Below the pieces are notes generated by a model. It was given only the letters and a program-made list of their open reading frames with translations, made no database searches and was not told where the DNA came from. Of a stretch of DNA of 64,000 bases, positions 47,471-59,480 are shown in pieces; the first letter of the stretch is position 1, and every line of letters starts with the position of its first letter. This stretch comes from Acanthornis magna (Eukaryota > Chordata > Aves > Passeriformes > Acanthizidae), in assembly GCA_036785705.1 (NCBI GenBank), contig JAWUZG010000056.1, positions 12,386,501-12,450,500 of the forward strand, read 5' to 3'. The position numbers were made by a program, and so were the translations under genes.

Positions 47471-50283
47471 GCAGCACGGACAGAGTTCAAGAGAAGACCT
47501 TCCCGTGTTTTCCTGTGCCTGCCTGTCACATCTGTCAGCCGTCGGATCTGCACAACTGCAGACTGATTCACCTCCACAACTGAACATTCACCACAAATCC
47601 TCACTTTGGGGGACTTACTGAAATCAAAACAAGGCATGGGCAGATTAAAAATGAGAACAGTATCCCTTCCCTTGTGGATTCATTTGCTCTGGAGGGATAG
47701 GCAGCACTATCAGTGCAGGGGCTATTTTCTTCTCAGTGGCCTGCTAGACTGGTCATTTTTACACACTAAAGCATGATCGACATTCCTAGTCCTAGGAATA
47801 AAGATTTTGTTGTTGATTTAGCTGTGGCAGGAACGAGGATCTAGTTTTGAGCAAAACACAGACACGCAGTCTGAAATCTCAGAGAGGAAAGCTGTGAGAG
47901 GAGGGGGAAAAGCAGAAGAGAAATCCTCAAAAGGTAGAGGCAGAATGCTATGAGACATTATCCTTCATTCAGCATGCAGATGAGTTTGCCAGGCAGGAAG
48001 CAAAATGGAGAAAAGGCGTGTGACGCATCACATGCCATCTCCGCTGTCACTCACACAATTTAATTACCCCTAAATCAAGTGCAATAGCTTCCCCAGCCCT
48101 GAAATGCATGCTGCCTGTCTCCTTACACACATAATAAGGCCTGCAGGGATTTCAGAGACTTTAGCCTTGCGCGTCTCATTGCTCTGATCCTGAGGTTTCT
48201 TTTAGCATAAAATCAGCAGAAAAGCATCGAGAGGCACAACCTTATTTTAACAAATCCCCATCCTGCTTGCCAAACCTATCTGAGTCAATGAATGCCTCGG
48301 ACTGTGATTTGGATCCTCTTGCACAGGGTATATTTGTGTACTGCTGTTTCCATATGTCATCATGTGCTTGTTATGCTGCTTGTAACTCCGCTCGTACCTA
48401 CACAAGGAAGGAGCCCCAGCAGAAAACCTGCAACATTTCTAATTTACATGAGATTTCTAGGAATGGGCAGAACTTTTTGAAAGGAAAAAAAAAATCCCCA
48501 AACACCTGTCCCCTTCCCAGATACCAGTCAAAATTAGTTCATCCTAGGGGAATTAAGGTCATGAAAATTCAGCTGAGCTCTCTTTTTTTTTTTCCTATTT
48601 CTATCTCTGGTTCTTGGCCTTCAATTTGTTAATTACTGTAGGTGACATCCAAGGAGACATGTACAAAATGAAGTATTAAACCACTGTAGGAGGGCCATTA
48701 GTCTCAAATGGTCCAGCCACTCTAGAATGGCATCTGGTCTAAACTAAATTTCGTGGCTACTCCTCAAATCTACAAAGGGAGATAAAAGATACATTGCAAC
48801 CACAGGTAAATAAAGTTAATTTGATCATCTTTCAGCAGCCTCTTCCTCTCTTCATGAACTACAGAGAAGGTACATAACCAGCTCTATTTAGACACCCACA
48901 TTTTACAGCCAAAGGTTATATTTTGGGAAGGTTTGTTCTGCTGAGAAAACATGCCCCAAGGAGAAGTTTCAGCAGAGATAGATGAAGGATATTAAAATGG
49001 TCAATGAAGAAAGAGATGAGCCTAAACTATTAAATCCATATATTCCTGTGAAGTTCAGCACCAGGACTGTCTGAATATCCTGTGTTCTGAATTTTGGACA
49101 TATATCATTGACATATGGAAGGTCTAGGGCAGGCAAAATATAAGCAGTAAAAACCTGTGCTTGGCTTAGGTCTTTACTTGCTTTTCTCTGCAAAGACAAT
49201 GAATGCATCACACAGAAAGCAAAGTAAGAACAATCCTACTCCTAAAAACCTTGCACAGGAGTGGGCTGGAATATAAAAGCAGTATGATAATATATTAAGT
49301 GGCAATAAATTGTTATTCTGAAAATTTCAGCCTGTTGGCCAATTATGGTCTTACTAAGAAACATGTGTGGTTTGCTGGCTCAGCCTTGCGGGATATTTGT
49401 TGTCCCATCTGATTATGAGGAGGTGATCCAGAGTCCAGGTTGAGCAGTCCTTGAGGAGGACACTTGGGATAAACATAGTTCTAGTGGAAGGCGTGGGCTG
49501 GAGTTCTGAGTTCATTTTTTTGAATAAATGAAACCAGAAAGCCGCCACCTGCTTGGGATGCATTGAAAGTAGGGAGAAAGATAAACATTGCAGGAGCTTA
49601 TGATATTATAAAAACCCTATTCTTTAACTTGATTCCCATCTTGGAGACATCCACAGGAAACTTATCTACAGGAGAGATCTGAGACAGGAAAGGGCAAGCA
49701 ATTAGGGAGTCTGTTCTACAACCACTAAAAAAAAAAAAACATTAGAATGTGGGGGGTGTAAAAATTTGTGAAAACTGCTTTTTTAAAAATTAAGATTGAA
49801 GCAGCCCTATTGGTTCCTGGCTTTTCTCTGCTGAATAAACTTCCAGAATAAACTTCTAGATCTAGTTTAAAGCTCTCCTTACAGAAGTCCAGCCAGCTTG
49901 TTGACCAAGACCCTCTTGCACACTTGGTCCTTTTGTGCCCATGGCTGAAACCTGAATAGAAAGAGGTGTGCTGAGGGGAGGATGATGGTGCTTTCACAGC
50001 ATTGTGGATGAAGTTACCACATTCACAGGCCGCACACTCATTATACCTACCCTGTGCTACCGCGCTGCTTTACCTCTGACTGTATTCTATCCACATTAAA
50101 ATAAACGCTGATGTAATGACAAACAAGTGGTGAGTGGCAAAATTCATCACCTTCAGTGGTGTGCTCAGCTCTGGCTCTGGAGTGCTGTCGCCTGAGCATC
50201 AGCACTGCACATGCCCCCCGTGTGCTTCAGATCCACTGCTACATGACTTGAATATTTCCCTTCCTGTTTGCCTCACTGCTCAG
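47471..50283. other. Non-coding; one patch resembles a conserved element
   Basis: The stretch 47990-48240 mixes TGACGCATCAC, CAATTTAATTACCCC and CCTTGCGCGTCTC words and has more CpG than its flanks, so it could be a conserved non-coding element. The 121-codon plus frame at 48267-48632 has no recognisable domain. A12 lies near 49729. Confidence 0.45.
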
Positions 50284-50354
50284 AAATGCTGAGCACAGTA
50301 CGGAAAATCAGCAGGAGCAAGGAATTCTCAGCTAATTTGAAAACAATGCCACAG
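50284..50354 (+). CDS. Candidate small coding exon, unknown gene
   Basis: A strong pyrimidine tract (about 50255-50280) ends in CTCAG, followed by 71 bases open in one frame and a CAG/GTAGGT donor at 50355. The frame is two leftover bases plus 23 codons starting with an ATG at 50286, reading MLSTVRKISRSK then EFSANLKTMPQ. It could be an internal exon (phase 1 in, 0 out) or, with an upstream start, the first coding exon. The peptide is basic and hydrophilic and includes RKIS, an arginine/lysine-directed phosphosite pattern. I do not recognise it, and no partner exon was found. Short segments like this arise by chance fairly often. Confidence 0.22.
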
Positions 50355-53300
50355 GTAGGTAAACATCCTAGGCAGGAATGAGCTACCAAACATCAGCTTC
50401 TTGACTCCTTTGAATATTTTGTTTCTTATTTTTACGCATGCACATGCTGTAAGGGCTGTTTATCTATTTGCTGCTTGCCCAGTGAATCTCCAAAGCCTCC
50501 TGTGCCTCCTGTGCCTCCTGGGCCCCAGCTATGATTCATTTCTGAATAATTTCATGAAAGGCAAATAGCATGTTTCCAGATCCACACACTTGTCTGACAT
50601 TACTGGGCACTTCATCATTTGGAGGCCATTTTTTCCCGCTTATCTCAATCATCCCTTTCCCCCCATACATGTAAAACCATTACCCCTATATTCTGACCCC
50701 TCAGAGATTACAAATCATTTTAAGTGGAGGAAGGGTTGAGCCCCAGCTTTGTGCTTGATGCATTTTGTTTAAGTTGCTCGTGCTGTTCCAACATCTGTCA
50801 TATCCTCCACAGCAGCGCAATCAAACTGTCAGGGCTGAGTGAAGTTTTGCTGATCCAATCTGCTCCTTCTGTGATTCCTGTCAAAAGCGTCAGGAGGTGG
50901 CAGATACAGTTGTGTGCTCTTTAAACAACAGATCTTTATTTTTGCACATTAAAGGAACTGTTATTTTTTGTTTCTCTTAAGCTCACAAAGCGTGTTCAGA
51001 TGCGGCTGCAATCACAAACCAGGCTGCACTTCCCAGATTATTCTGCATTCCTATGGCTCCCCAGTTTTATCTCCCCTCTCCTCATGTGAGGACAGAGCAC
51101 ATAAATATCTCTCAGTCTTGCTGGTCTCTGTAATTCCACAGCACACCTTGGGAGGACCCAGGAGGAAGTTGCTTTTTGGATCCTGCATTATTATTAATGA
51201 GGTAATTAAACCAAAGGGTTGTATGGAAAGGGGAAGAGTCATATTTTAATAAGCTCCCTTCTGGATACTGCACTAAGAGTTGCCAGATAAATGTTATTCC
51301 CTGTTAACTATACCAAAACGATCTGATACTAATTGATATTATTGATACTAATATCACTAACCACCTTGACTAACAGCACAGGATGTTCTTTCATCATTTA
51401 AAAAGCATGTACCTTTGATGTACCTTAATAACCGAAAGAATTTGGAAAAAAAATTATTCCATTTGGGCTCTGTTAATATGCAGCATGTATTTTTAATCAG
51501 CTTTCCAGCATGATGCACCTTTTCACACTTCTGACTGAAGCCTTAAACTCGCGCTGTGAGATGGGAACTTACGGTTTTATCATTTAATAAAAAGAACCTG
51601 AATCTGAGGTGAATCGTATGGTCCTGCCCCATTTCTGTGCTGGCCTCATAGCCTATGGCTTTCCCATCAAGGCAGAAAGTCTTCTAATTACAGCAAAGCA
51701 CCAAGGGAAAATGAAACCTAGGATGCCATTGTGCCCTCTTCTCTAATACTTATATTGGCTGCTGACTCCTGCTGTGATGAAATATCAAGTTCAGAAATGC
51801 TTTGATTCATTAAAGAAAAAATGTTTAAAAAAAAAAAAAAAGACCCTAAGATAACAGACTTTTGTTCCCTAATACATTTGCTTCTTTAAAAATCACAGTT
51901 TCCAAAACTAACTGACAGGAAAACATGTTCAGCTTTCCATGATCTGTCTTTACCCCCTTCCAAAGCATCCCAGCCAGGGACTGGATTATTCTCCCTTGAA
52001 CAAAAAAGAAATCTGAAATTCCTGGCAGAGAGGAATCCTGTGCTGCCCATAGGCATGAAAAGGGACTGGCTCCAACTTCCAGCTTGGATACAGAACTTCA
52101 AAATACTTACCAAGTAAACTCACAGATTAATGAAAAATTAAATTCATGAGCCCAAATGCATAAGGTTCAGGGCTCTGAAAATCCCACAGGGTATGTGATT
52201 GTCATCCCTAGGAGCTATTCTGTAACCCACCCCTTCCAGTTAAAGTTCACAATAGATCCCAAGAGTCATCTCCCAAGGAAACACAGTGAAAGGAATGGAC
52301 ACTCAGAGCATGCTTCTGAAAATCTGTCTTGTTTTACCTAAACAAATATTGCATAATAATATTTCCCAGGTAATAGAAAAGTGAATGGCAGCACTTGCAG
52401 GAGCTGGAAGCTTAGCAGGTTGGTTCTGCCTGGGAGGGATGTTGCAGCTACTGATTACACATCCTCTCACACTGTGTTAACAACCCAGCCTGACTCCAGT
52501 TGTTGATGAAATTTCTCTTGGATCACATCTGTGTTGTATGATGGAGTCCAATTGTGAGCTTTTTGGCAGCTGTATAGACTACTAAGTCTCCACTAATTTG
52601 ATTTCTTGTCTGAGAGTATACATCTTTGGGGAATTTACTGCTTGCTCATCTCGCAGTTCCAGTAATACGGCACACACAAAAACAAAATCCAAGGATGACT
52701 TATCACAAGAATTTTGCCAGTCACAGGACTTCTCCCTAGTAATAAGATCCATTAGACCAGATGAAATGAAAAAGTAGTCAGGGACAAAAAGTTGCAGTCT
52801 CTGAGAAGTAGCCACTCTCTAAGGAAGAGAAAACTGTATTAACAATTTTGACTAAAAAAAAAAGAATTCTCAATGGTTATCTCAAGCAGAACTTTTAACA
52901 ATGCAGCCATCTTGCACTCTAAAGGAAACGGAGTCTGGAAAATGAAATAGAAATGGGAATCTGCGGTTGACAAGGACAGGGAAATAAAAACATCCCCAAA
53001 CCTTTTATTTTTTTTTTTTCCATATTGGAAAAAGAGGAAATTAAATCTGAGTTGGCCAATTAGCCCTCACAGTCCCCAAAGGCAAGACAAGATCTTTTTG
53101 CAGGAAAGCCTTGAGGTGAAGCCAATTCAATTAGTTTCCAAGGCAAAACTGTCAAGATCCAAAAAACTAGGTGGAATAATGAACTGATTAAAACTTGTAA
53201 TTGCAATTCAATGGATGAAACCATTAATCATGGAGATGGCAACATTCTCTCATTTCAAGACTCTGCTCAGTTGAGTTGCCAACAAAAGGGATTGTTGGAA

Positions 53301-54600
53301 TAAAGGGCTAACGTAAACTGGAAAAGGAACATCCTGGATAGAAAATTGTGTGGTTCCATGACTGACCTGAGGGGAAAAAAAACAGCCTTCCCTAGACAAT
53401 AAAAGACTATTTAAAAAAGTTTAGACTTTTTTTTTTATTCTTAATTCCTCCACTCTCAGTGGTTTGCACCATATCAGAAAAGCTCGCAGCCTGAATGTCA
53501 ATGATGTGCAGAAAACACTCAAACCATACTCACAGTCATTTCTTCCACCTTTAATTTCATGTGCTTCTAATATTTTTCTCCTCTTACTTTTTTCTCTTAC
53601 CCTGCCCTCCACTGCAGGTGCCTTGGTCTCATTTCCATCGTGCTGACAAGGCGTTTGTGCTGTTCCCAAAGCAGCCTCCCAAGGGAAGGGGAGGCCAGGC
53701 TGCCAAGTGTCAGCTCCTCCAGAGGTGTTCAGACACCTCCACCATCCACCCTCTGCTGCTTTCCCAGCAGCTGCAGATGCTGCCATGGCACAAACTGCAT
53801 TGCAGAGGGAACCAGAAAAACACACCTCACTTCTGCTCAAACAAAACCTGATTTTAATCGAAGGCAATATTTTTATCTAACCTTTCGGAGATAGCTCCAC
53901 AGCTCGAATGAGTCTTCACTCCATGACTTTTCATCATCTAAACTTTAACCCAACTTCTTTCTCTCCTGCTGCTCCTTCAAGATTAAGCCACTGTGATTAA
54001 GCTCAAGAGGTCGGCAAAGTCCCTCACCCTGTCTTTTGTCAACCTAGATTTTTGCCTTGGCTGGCTCCTCTATATCCTCTCTCTGAAGGGAAGGGTCAGG
54101 CTGGATGTCCACTAAGCTGCTGAAAGTGTCAGCCAGGCTGGAGTCAGAGCAGCAGGATGGTAAAGAGAAGCGGGTGCTGACACAGAGGGTGGGAAGAGGT
54201 CTAAAAAGCCTATATTGTGTGCATTGCATATCAAACTGATCAGGAAATTAAATGCAAATCATGAGAAGAAGGTACCACTGCATTTATGCCAAACCAGAAT
54301 GGAAATTAGCAAAACAGGAAAAAAATTGGACGTCACTTCATTTTGATAATTGATTAGTCAGAGGGTAATAATTCCCGATGGTTGGGTACCATTTAACCTT
54401 AAATTCTGCTGAAGACTACAGGTTTTGTATTTATCAATGGTACCACTTTTACAAGCAAGGATGGTTCAAACCAGGGACATGAAAATATTCCTGCTGGGAA
54501 GAAGGAATGTGAAGAAAGAGGGTGAGAATGAGTGAAAGCTCCTCTTAGCCGAGCAGGCGCTTCCCCTGGAGAGCTCTGAAGAAGCAAAGCCTATAATTAA
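50355..54600. other. Non-coding, no gene seen
   Basis: A three-fold GCCTCCTGT-type tandem lies at 50495-50521. A13 occurs near 51829, and T-runs near 53010 and 53428. Frames of up to 148 codons at 53.4-53.9 kb overlap on both strands and look random. Confidence 0.55.
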
Positions 54601-57600
54601 GCTTTGTAGCACCATTGTATAATTGTAGCACCATCGAAGCTCTGCAAAGAAAAAGCCTATTATGTCAGGAGCTCTGTCTTCAGACCACAGCCCAGGTCAC
54701 ACTGAGCTATCCAGGATAGTGCTCAGGGTCTCTGGGGATGAGCTTTCTGGGAATCCTAACTCACTGAAGCTCTTGTGCACTGAAAAGCAAAAGAACTTTG
54801 ATAGCTTTGGGAAGGAAAAGGCAAAACTGCAACACTCCTGGTCTGCAAGAGCCTTCTCAAGTATTGGGTCTTTGCATAAGGCATAAAGTAGAAGACATGA
54901 GAAAAGCAGAAGGTGAGAGAAGGAACAGAGCAAGTGGATTTTCACTTTCTCTTTGGCTCTAATCAAATTCATTCTTCCTTCCAAAAATATGTTTCCAGTC
55001 AGAAGACTGCTTTCCACTTCAGATGTGAGAGCTGGAGGGAGTGGTTACAGGTAGATTTTCTGTCTCTCACAAATTATTTCAGCCAACAGAAATGCAGCTT
55101 TTTACAAACAAGCATGATCTGAGCTGTTTGCAAAGCTTTTTGGATTCATTGGAGATGTACCAAGCAACTCTGCCACCCACATCACTTTAAGAGAAAATAA
55201 ATACAGTCTTGAATTAAGTAATGCTTTAATGGACTGGCTTGCTCCCTCTGCTTTTTTCTTTATTTTTTAAAAAATTTATACTGGAAGCCAGCTGCAACTT
55301 CCAAATCTTGCTCTTAAGATGTACAAATCCATTATTAATTTATTATTAGCTTATCTTTCCACTAATGATCTGAGAGAAGACTTGCCTGTCAACTAACCCA
55401 CGTCAAGGGAGATAAAAAATAACTCCTCAACTTGATTTAAAGGCTACTGCTTCTAAGCTGTAGGAGCAATGTGGGAGTTTAGAAGTTTTAGAAGCCCCAG
55501 GGACAGTTTAGAGGAATGGGTGCTTTTAGCATGAAGGGAGGGTGAATGTATTCCTTTGCCAGAGGGAAATGAAGAGCTGCATTGAGCAATTCACAGTCTT
55601 GACTCAACAATGCTTCCTGGAAGACCAGATGGGACAAAAGAAAAAAAAAAAGGTTCATTTATTTCCATCTGGAAATAGCCTTCTTGGCACTTAACTGAGT
55701 GGAAAGCTCCCTGCCTCCAGGCTGCCTTGAGATGTGATATTTTCAAGGTATTCTCTGAATTGTTATCCTTGTTTTGCTGAATAACATCAACAAGATGTTC
55801 AAAGCAAGCTCCCAACAGCCTCCTGTCCCACAAAATTCATCTGACCTCACTTCTGCACAAGAGCTTATTTCAAGCCTTCATTTTCTCCAACTGTACAGGA
55901 GTAGGTGGGAACAAGTTCCCTCATGTTCCTCAAGGACTGAGGATGCACACAGGCAGCACTTTGACAGATTTGAGCTGAAAATCCCCTGTCCTGGTCACTT
56001 GTCAAACACTTGTCACATAGCCAGGTCACGAGGGGCACAAGTAAAGGGACAGTGATGTTGGACAGGCACTGGGACAATTCCAAGGTAGCTGAGGAGTACA
56101 TATTGAACATTAAATGTGAAATTATAGTACTGAGATAAATCTTTGGGGCTTCCACACCATTTGCACACCCTGGACTCTCCCTGGCTTCACTATTTTAGGA
56201 TCCTGGAAAACCAACACATTTAGAAGACAACCAAAGCCAAGATCCCTTTTTAGAGTCACCAAACTCTGCTGTTCCCTTCCAGGTGACCTCACCAGTCTTT
56301 CTGAAATCTCCAACACTCCAGTAAGTCCCCCAGAGATCAGATTGGGATATGTTTACACTCCCTTTCACTTTTTTTTTCAAGACCTCAGCCATGTTTATTG
56401 ATTTATGCTTTTTTTCACAGCACTGTGCTTCTGCTGAAGGTGACCCCATGCATTCCCAGACTGGAGAGTTACTCTTTTGAGGTCATGCTCTAATTCCTGC
56501 CTGGCTCCTGTAAAACATCACTCCCTGAACAGCTCCTGATGGATGTTTTGGTCCAGAGTTCTGCTTATTGCATGTCAAACATGGTTCGAAAATGAGCACA
56601 GACTGAGTGCCTTGATGAGGTGAAACCAGGATCATGTCAAAAGTTCTTTTTATTCTAAAGGTCAACACGTCAACTTCTCCAACAGGCTTTCCTATGTCTG
56701 TAATTGCAAACCTTTTGCTCAATATAGTCAAACAAATATGTTTTGGAAAAATCTTGTGTTGGTGGAAAAAGATCTACTAAATTAGCATGGGGGAAATAGA
56801 ACTTTCTGCCTTTAAATCACGGGAAGAAATCAACTTTTGTCCTTAGAAACCAACTGATCTTGCCATTTCTCAGCTTTCCAGCTGCCTACTGGACAGACAG
56901 AGTTCCACTGGAGCCCAGCTTTCAGAGAAAGAGTTCCTACAGATACACCCAGCAATTAATATTTGAACTCTTCATTAAGCCATTAATTTTAAAATGTATT
57001 AAGCATGAGAGCCATGTCACCTTTTGGTTTAGTATTTAAAATTGGGAGAGTAACCAAAGTTTGTTCATCTGAGTTCAAGATTATCAGCTTTGCCATCCAG
57101 CAGACACCACACCACTATGTTACAATGGGCTGTACGTACACCCACTTCAGAAGGTTAACATCCTAATTCTCATTACTGAAAAGCTTCTCAAACTAACTCA
57201 AACTTTTCCATCACTCACCCAAACCATTGCTGCTTGTGCTACTGCACTTAAAGAGAAAATAATTCCATTCCCCGAATAATTTGCATTGTTTCCTGAAGGT
57301 GTTTATCGACATTGATTAAATCTCCCCCGAGCTCTTTCTTTTCTACACTACAGAGCTTTAGTTCCTCACATCTCCCCTCCCTCTGTTTCTCTAATCCCCC
57401 TAAGGCTTGTAATTATATCTATGTGGAGGACAAGAATCACACACTACCACAAAGTGCTACAAAGGAGAGCAGAGCAGCAGTGCTAACAGTGCCCATGTTT
57501 GGGAGAGTCTGAATAACAAAACACAAGATATTCCTGTAATATAAAACTGCACAGCCCTACCAACATGATAGAAACTGTCTTGATATATATCAGCAGAAAA

Positions 57601-58885
57601 TCTGGTCATAAATACACCTTTATACATCCACACAAAATTTCATCCTATGCTTTGCTAAGGACTGGGAGGAGAAATTCATGAAGAATGACACTGTCGTATT
57701 TATAAATTATGGTAGAGAGGACAGACAGAATAACAGGAAAATCCAATCTAGATTTTTCTCCTGGGAAAAAAATGCTCCGAATTATAAGAGAGTCAATGTG
57801 TTTGAGTCTGCATTTTTATAGAGTACCTTAACCCTGCAAAATACCATTAGAATGTTCACAGCAACACATGATTTCTAACAAGAGGTAGAGCCAACACCCC
57901 TCCATGCTGAGTCACACAGGCCATCATGAATGAGATCTGTGAGGTTCTTCACCTGATTAACTGAGAGATGGATGCATAAAAACAGCACTGCATGAGTTTG
58001 CTGGCAGCCCTCCATGAAAGGCCACCTTTGGCTGTGTCCAGGGGAGGAGGTCAGGAAGACATTCAGGTGGGATGGAGCTGCCATGGATCACCAATTCCCA
58101 GCCATTGTCCATTGCAGACCTTCTCAGCTGCATATGCTTTTCTTCATAAAAGGAAACAGCAAAATTAAATCCCCTCCTATCACAAGAAATGCTTTAAAGT
58201 CTTATTTCTACAGGATAAAGCGCTGTTTAATCGCCAAAGCAGATAAAGTTTAATTCTTTCCTATATTTCGTAACATCCATAAACTTTCAACATATTTTTT
58301 GAGTTTTGCATCTTTTGCATAAACTGACCAGAATCTGACCCTGCTCTGAAAGCATTTCATCCTGCCATAAAGACCACCAATGAACTCCAGGGTCTTTGTG
58401 GCCACCTGAAAGTTTACCAAAAGTGGTTCCTGAAGTCCCATGATACCTGATGATCCAGACATCACTTTCCCAGCTGCCCTGAGAATGTCTCTACACCTCT
58501 CTCCTTTCATGAGAAAACACTCCTGGTTTTCAGCAGCTCCTGAAGTTTGGAACACCAAACAAACCCCCAAACAGAAGAATATGAAAATGAGACAAGACAG
58601 TAATACAGATAAAATTCTGCCGTTCTGTGTAAAAGTAGGTTTCATCCTCTGCTGGAATAATGTGCTCAGGCTTAGTCACTAAAAAGGCCAAGCAGAAAGA
58701 GACAGCGGAGGCAGAAAAAGTAGGTTGGATTATTATGCATTATTGTAGAAGGGGAAGAAAGTAATCCATTAGAAGGAAAATGAAACGCTTTGGGATGATG
58801 AGGGGTAAAAAGTAAAAGAGGGAGAGTAGACATACGAGAGAGCACTGCAGATAATGTCTCGAAGGGCAATTACTGGCTCCCTTTC
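54601..58885. other. Non-coding, no gene seen
   Basis: A direct duplication of TTGTAGCACCAT occurs at 54604-54615 and 54623-54634. A 131-codon minus frame (58250-58645) starts with a hydrophobic stretch like a membrane segment, but it has no recognised homology or splice context. Confidence 0.5.
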
Positions 58886-59180
58886 TCTCTACCCTTTCCC
58901 ATAACACAAGACCTGGAGGGCAACAGGCAATTAAGGGCCACCCATTGAAAACACACCAAAATGAAACACTATTTAGTGTGTAATTAACCTGTGGAACTCA
59001 GTCCCACATGGCATCCTGTGGACAAAGAGCTCAGACAGAGCCCAGGAAGGATTAGACACTACTAAGAAGTGGTAAGATAGCATTTCCTATTCCACCAGCT
59101 GGATAAAAATAAAATACAAAGAATATCAATCCTCCAGCTTCAGGGCCTAAGTTGTTCATTGTGATCAGCAGCAGGTAAAG
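58886..59180 (+). mobile_element. Older CR1-type LINE fragment (sense)
   Basis: Successive phrases are CTCTACCCTTTCCCATAACA, GTGTAATTAACCTGTGGAAC, CATGGCATCCTGTGGACAAA, AAGGATTAGACACTACTAAG and CCTCCAGCTTCAGGGCCTAA. They follow the order of the 3' part of old sauropsid CR1 elements ('aattaacctgtggaactc...gccacaggat...ttcagggcataagcc'). It is more diverged than the copies at 1517, 20113 and 47330 and lacks their termini, so it represents an older layer. Confidence 0.75.
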
Positions 59181-59324
59181 CTCAGCAGGATGTGAAAGAT
59201 GCAGTTCTGCCAATGAAAGCTTCAGTGCACAGCCCTTTCCCATATGCTGCTCGTCACTTATCTCAGATGGTTATATGGCTCCTACAGCTGCAGTGTGAGT
59301 TCATTACAATCAGTAACATATTCA

Positions 59325-59480
59325 TCGTCACAATAGCCTGAGAAGGTACAGAAGAACTTTTTTCCCTATTGTGCAGGCTGTGAACAAAAAGGTTAGGGAC
59401 ATGCTGGAGGTCACACAGGAGAGGGGAGCAGAGCACTGCGCTGCGTCCATCCTGATCCTTGGACCCTACAGCACGGCAGA
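59325..59480 (+). repeat. MIR-like SINE fragment
   Basis: The segment has CGTCACAATAGCCTGAGAAG, CTATTGTGCAGGCTGTGAAC, AAAAAGGTTAGGGACATGCT, GGAGGTCACACAGGAGAGGG and GCAGAGCACTG in MIR order ('cctcacaacaaccctatgaggtaggta...aagtgacttgcccaaggtcacacag...agagc'). Confidence 0.7.

Noticed and set aside
58250..58645. Minus frame with a hydrophobic start resembling a membrane protein
   Set aside because: A T-rich complement easily gives hydrophobic residues; there is no homology and no splice or promoter evidence.
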